Shown here: positions 59,101 through 64,000 of the stretch, one piece after another | Layout of the letters: every line of letters starts with the position of its first letter | Numbering within the stretch: position 1 is the first letter of the stretch | Assembly: GCF_029873635.1 (NCBI RefSeq) | Contig: NC_080422.1 | Location: 15,902,049-15,966,048, forward strand | DNA: 64,000 bases | From: Malania oleifera | Lineage: Eukaryota > Streptophyta > Magnoliopsida > Santalales > Ximeniaceae | Direction: 5' to 3' | Position numbers and translations under genes: made by a program | The notes under the pieces: generated by a model | What the model saw: the letters and a program-made list of their open reading frames with translations, nothing else | The model's database searches: none | Told to the model about the DNA's origin: nothing

Positions 59101-60364
59101 AATAAAAAAGGGCAATAAAACTAAATAAAAAAAAAATCCTAATTTTACTATATAAAGCCCGTTATAACATGGGGTGTCTAAAGGAAGATCGATTTCGGAC
59201 CTTAAATTTGAATTTAAGTAAATGTGAATAAATTTTAATATGATTTTATATTACCCCAAATCCAATTTGAAATCCAAATTTAAGACATTTCTAAACATGG
59301 TATTTAGGTATATCAAGACATTTATGTGAATTTAATTTAATTATTCATGAAAAAATCACAATTACGAAACAAAAATGCTGCAATTTTGTTTTTTAATTTT
59401 TTAAAAGCTTGCAACAATTGTTGACCTTTTTAATTTTTTTAAAAACTACTATTGTAAAATTTTTACATGACTATCAAAATTTAATATTTGTCATAAATAA
59501 TATATAAAATTTTCATTAGCATGTTTCTACTTGTTCGATCGCATAAATCTCGAAGTTATTAAGTGCATTTCATAGTTTAGTAAAAAAAAATAAATCTTTA
59601 TAAATAGCATCAAGTATTTATACTTTAAATTATATAATCAATTATGACAATGAATTCTTGTTTAAATATTATTAAAATTATATAAGGTAGTATTTGAGAG
59701 CATAACTTACTAGATTTTGACTTTAATTTTTATGAATTGAAAGAAATATGATATAATTTTATATTATATTTTATCCAAATTTATAAAAAATTAAATTCAA
59801 AATTATAATTCATGCTCCCAAATGTAAATTACAATTTGAGCTCAACTTGATTGTAAATTAAAATTAGATACATGTATAAATATATGTAATGTACCTATAA
59901 TATTAAATATACTTATAAAATATATATTATATGACTTATATAATATAAAAATAATAAAATATAAAAATTTGATTAGACTTGAAACTCAATTCGAGTATTA
60001 TTATTGAACTTGAATTCAATTGTTAAAATATTTGAATGGTTCAAACTTGATTTGAATTTGAAGAAAATTGAGTCAAATCAAATTAGGGGTAAATCGAGTC
60101 AGAATACTTTGTAAATAAACATATTTCACTTTGATCCTTGTAAATAAAAAACAATAAAAAATATATAAAATATACTAAATTTATAATGGTGATGTACCCA
60201 ATACACACATGTAATAAAGTCAAAAATTTCTCCTCCTAACAAAACTCATTATCTTCTAAAAATCTGTTTTCATTTTCATGGTCAAGAATCTGTCGTTCCA
60301 AACGTGGCCTTAGGTCCACAACATTCCGCATTTCACCTTGCAGTGATATTTTATGATTTTTATC
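56145..60364. other. AT-rich intergenic spacer
   Basis: No gene is supported. It contains a possible LTR-retrotransposon leader fragment (56690-56945), long TTTTCTTTT tracts (57500-57750) and GGGTTGGATTGGG-type low-complexity words (57920-58300). From 59150 on it is mostly AT with no pattern I can name. Confidence 0.5.
56690..56945 (+). mobile_element. Possible Tat/Ogre-type leader fragment
   Basis: The words GATGGAGTCGCTATTAACCT, GGTGTGATTTAGTTCACC, GGGAGTTCAGTTATGCGAG and GGAAGGTACTAGCACCCCC occur in the order I associate with a conserved leader segment of plant Tat/Ogre-like elements. This is from memory and no coding part is present. Confidence 0.3.
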
Positions 60365-60618
60365 ATTCGAAGTTCGAACGCTAAAAAACCCTAAGATGCA
60401 AAGCTTTCTTCATCTTCATCCACAGTGGGAAATACTTTAGACATTGAAATTTGGCCCTTCAGCCATCGAGCCAAACGCAAAACCCTCGCCTCTTCCCTCT
60501 CAAGGTTCAATCCTCCCTCTTCGAAGGACAGAACAATTTAAAAATCAAAAAGCAGAACCCATTTTTCAGCTGGTCTCTCTCTCTAAACAGGGATTTTACT
60601 TCTACGCTTTGATTTTGG
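60365..60618 (+). promoter_or_regulatory. Possible promoter end and 5' leader exon of an off-window gene
   Basis: AAAAAACCCTAAG near 60384 resembles the telo box found in promoters of many plant housekeeping genes. It is followed by CT-rich, intron-poor sequence and a donor-like GGGTAAGCCC (GT at 60619). A 95-codon frame starts at 60444 but reads through the donor and looks like leader, not protein. I infer a + strand gene whose coding exons lie right of the window. Confidence 0.3.
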
Positions 60619-63600
60619 GTAAGCCCCAAATCCGTGCTGGTGAATTTAGTTCTTCTTTGAATGGATTCCTTATTTCTTTATGTTTCAGTTGTTCTTTGAG
60701 ATATTGTAGTTTTGTTTGTTTTGGTCGCTGAATGGTGCAGAATCTTGTAGATTTGTTCATATCTGATACCATTCTCGACCCAATTTTTTTATTTTAATTT
60801 ATGTCTTTTTGGATGAACCAATTGTTGTATTGGCGTTCCTGTTCTCATACATGGAGATTCTATGCAGTGTCTCCTTGACAAATTTTAATTATTATTTTTA
60901 CTCTTTTTTTTTTTTTAATTATTTAAGGTTGAGGATTTTATTTCAGATAAACTCGTTTGGAAAAACTAATGCCACTGTGGTTCCTGATGTATTTATAAAT
61001 TATTTTAGCAACAAGGAAAATGTAAGCTTTTCTTGCTTGCTCATCTGCGCATATTGCGCATCTGAATATGCTTACTGCGTTTGTATTTATGTAGGAAGAA
61101 TGCGTTAATCTAAATTTTGTTTGATTTTTTTTTTTCTTATTATTTCTGCTCCTTTTCAGCTAAGGAAAAGTGTCGCAGATTTTAGTTTCCTGTATTTTAT
61201 TGGTGTCCAAGAATTGATGAGGTTTCTTGTTGGTGCTTTCCTCTGTATTTTTAAAACTTGATTTCAACTTGGTGGATAGATCTGCATTTGCCTTAATGTG
61301 TGTCTTGTTTGTATCTGGCTTGTGTAAATTTCTTCACTTTTATTTTGTGATTATAATTACTTTAGTTTAATGGTTTCTCTTATTCATTTTGATCTCTCTA
61401 TTGAGTGGCTTTGTATTAGGCAATTTTTTTTGCTACTTCCATGTGGATAACCTGATGACTTTGGGATGTGCTGTGGTAGAGATAAAAATGGGTAACAAGG
61501 CTAATATAGAAAAATTCATCGGTGTGACTGGTGATGGATCCTTGGTTGACATGATATTTTATATATGCACCGTTTGCCCTGAGTTGTACAGTGAGTAAAA
61601 TTATCACACTGATGGTTAGTCAGTTGTGTTCCTGTGCCATAATTTAGATGTGTAAAGGTTAATACCTATCCTTCGTGCTACTATAGCCTCCATGGTTAAT
61701 GTTGTTTGAAATAAAATGATCTATAATTTAATATTTCTTTTCTATAAAAAGAAAACCTCACTCATTTTGGATTTGAGGAATCAGTCTGCCAATTTATCTC
61801 ATGCAATGATTAGTAGGTCCTTTCATCCCTTTTCCCCCCATTGGGATCAGTTTCAATATGCGTCCCATCCAATATGGCCAAAATCAGCATTAGGATGTAG
61901 TGTTTTGTGTAGTTTAGGTTCAAGCTGTGGATATTGAGGGTGGAGGGTTTTGGGCTTTAGTGGAGTAGGTGGTGGAATCCAAACTCAAAAGTTAACTGTT
62001 TGTCTCCTTTATAAGCTGTTTTTGGGGAACTTGTGGTGAGAATGCTTTCGAATGTTGTAGGTTTTATGCTGACATGTAAAAGATGTGTATCCCAATAATA
62101 AGACACATCTTATTAACACGTTGAGAAATTTTTTTTGGCCCTTTTTTTGGGCCAGCTGTTGACTTGATGAGCCTCACCATGGAAACCTGTTACTAACTGG
62201 GTTTAGTATGATGGCGGAAGAGAATCATATAGCTGAACTGATATTGGTGATGTTGGGTGATGTAAGGATTGGTTGATGTTGATCTTGTTGCTGTTTTATT
62301 AGAAGGATTTTTTTTTAATAATAAATGTTTTAACTGAAGAAGAGCTTGAGTTGTGAGGAGTGTTGTACAATTATGTGAACAAATTTGAAGATGTTTCTAG
62401 AAGTTCTACTTTGTTTTCTGTTCTATTTATTTTGAGTATCATGTTCTTTTTGTTTTTTTGTTCTCTTCATTGTTGACACTTGACATCATAGGAGTGGTTA
62501 AGAGACGCATAAGGTCACAATATGAATGGTTGTTGGTTACACTGCTATTAGCCGTAACTGAACGATGATGATATATTTTTTGAGTTGGGATGATGATTTG
62601 TCAATGATACTGGTGTGATCTCCATAAAAGATGAAATTTTATGAACCCTAATTGTCTCATTCAACTTGAAGTAAGGTCTTCACTAGTCAAGAATGAGGCA
62701 TTCATCGGTTCTGCTGAAGTTAGTTTTAGTTTGATGGTAGTGAAGGTTAGTTTGATGACTTCACCTTGTCAGTGATAAATAGGTTATCTTGAATTGCTGT
62801 CCGTGCACAAGAAGAATGTCAAATCTTCCAAACATGTGCTTATGTGCGTTTCTTTTGTTTGGGGTTTTGGTGGCTACTGTGTGGGCTGTTGGATAAAATT
62901 GGCATATGTATAGAGTCTAGTGCCTTATGATATCGTATGTTTCTAATGAAATAGGAAATTTGGAATAATTGTTGAAATGAGAGTATTTGAGTGTGAATAG
63001 TTGTCCCCTAAATAAATTGGAAGCCTGTATATTTACAAGAAACAAGCTGCTTAGGAAAAATGATGATTTAGAAACTATGTAATGGTTGGTGTTTTTGTTT
63101 TTTTTTAATTGTAATTGTAATTTTAATTTTTTATCAAGGGAAAGTTCCTTTTTGAAGAAATGATATAATCATATTAAATATTAATGCAAAAACTTTCTAA
63201 CTAGATTTCTATTATTTTCACACTATTTTATTAAGTTACCTTATGTTATACTGTTTCCCTTGCTAGATCCATTTTGGTTCTCTCTTTATTATTAACTCAA
63301 TTTGAGTCTGAACAGTAATTTTACTGAGGTTGAATAATTGAATCCACTTTAAATATGGGTCATTAATGTAATTTGATTCCAAAGGATAATAATGGTGTTA
63401 TATAATCTGCATCCAATTCATCGTGAGCATCAAGATGTCACCTACTTTAGATGGTAAGGCTTGCCACATTGCATGGTGATGGATTGAGTTCAAATCTAGT
63501 TTCGATCTTGATTTGAATATTTTTGTTGTTGTTGTTGTTTTTAGCTGAAGTTTAAAATTCAGAATGCATGGGAATTCCTCCTTTTGTCGTGTCGATTTTG

Positions 63601-63710
63601 TGCTCTCTCTTGGGGAAGACATGAAACTTTTTCTTCTATATTATGCGTCTTGAATTACGTGCTTTGATTAAACAATTTTTGTACAATTTGATTTGGGAGT
63701 TAGATGTAGG
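60619..63710 (+). other. Probable intron or spacer, no gene seen
   Basis: T-rich + strand sequence resembles plant introns. No conserved exon is recognised. A (GTT)n tract lies near 63523-63540. Confidence 0.4.
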
Positions 63711-63714
63711 GGGA

Positions 63715-64000
63715 GGGTAGTCACAAGTGATCAAGGTTAGATTGCCTCCGCTATTACCAGCTTCTTTTAGAACTTGTATTTGAAGGAGGAATATTGTAGA
63801 TTGATGTTAGAGGAGTTGGATTGAAATCCTATTTCTGTTGATCAAAAGAGTTGGTTAGAGAGACCCTTTGAAGAGGAAGTGAAGTGGGTGGTTTTTTGTA
63901 TGGATAGGGATAAGGCCAAGGGCCCGGTGGGTTTAACGTAGCTTTTTTTTCAAGATTGTTGGGAGGTTGTTAAGGTCGATTTGTTGAAAGTTTTTATTGA
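63715..64000 (+). pseudogene. LINE reverse transcriptase N-terminal fragment, cut by window end
   Basis: WLERPFEEE, VKWVVFCMDRDKAKGP and, in the next frame, FFQDCWEVVKVDLLKVF match the start of the plant L1-type reverse transcriptase domain (usually DKAPGPDGF...FFQ.CWEVVK.DL). A stop and a frameshift follow KAKGPVG. The rest lies beyond 64000. Confidence 0.75.

Noticed and set aside
61389-61598. 69-codon frame considered as a coding exon of the right-hand gene
   Set aside because: It has no conserved motif and no convincing splice sites, and lies in T-rich intron-like DNA.

Overview
The window is nuclear DNA of a flowering plant, most likely a eudicot. It holds one highly conserved, intron-rich plant gene, long AT-rich spacers, and several nested layers of plant retrotransposons, MITEs and a SINE. 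I see no bacterial operons, rRNA or tRNA genes, and no CRISPR. The only intact host gene I can support is the coatomer beta-prime subunit (COPB2) on the + strand. Twenty exons between 2194 and 14840 join without a frame error into 859 codons plus a stop. The first about 50 residues are not in the window. Bases 2-320 look like the broken 3' end of some other gene. Around 60.4 kb there may be the 5' leader exon of a second + strand gene whose coding part lies beyond the window.

Layout. 1-320: unknown gene tail. 2194-14840: COPB2; its 3.25-kb intron has taken up a MITE-like element and a LINE tail. 14.84-25 kb: downstream spacer with two diverged tandem duplications, split by an 8.4-kb block of transposons. 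That block contains inverted LTR pieces with a Ty3/gypsy-like gag remnant, two tail-to-tail LINEs, a TIR MITE and a 1.86-kb solo LTR. 25-28.9 kb: LINE remains, one carrying a hAT-like MITE with its target duplication. 28.9-32.7 kb: gene-free. 32.7-39.5 kb: a SINE fragment beside a decayed minus-strand Ty1/copia element that keeps its 5' LTR but has lost its 3' LTR.

40,235-56,139: a + strand Ty1/copia element with LTRs of 208 and 239 bp and a perfect 5-bp target duplication (AACTT). It is swollen to 15.9 kb by insertions. A second LTR retrotransposon (42,316-50,623) sits in its protease-integrase spacer and itself contains an LTR scrap and an RTE-type LINE. That LINE was later hit by a 2.3-kb solo LTR (TSD CCATA). 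A sister solo LTR (50,750-53,110, TSD GATTG) lies further down the host copia element. 56.1-60.3 kb: AT-rich spacer. 63.7-64 kb: the start of another LINE.

The most unusual signal is an array of a near-palindromic 12-mer (TTCGTCGACGAA and variants) at four places: 42.68, 46.18, 49.15 and 52.85 kb. Three arrays have eight sites with almost the same mirror-symmetric spacing (about 21, 25, 21, 46, 21, 25, 21 bp). The fourth has seven sites. The arrays lie in two different LTR families, near TATA-like sequences. I know of no named feature that explains this spacing rule. All element identifications come from reading conserved protein motifs, terminal TG..CA dinucleotides, primer-binding sites and target duplications; no database search was possible.
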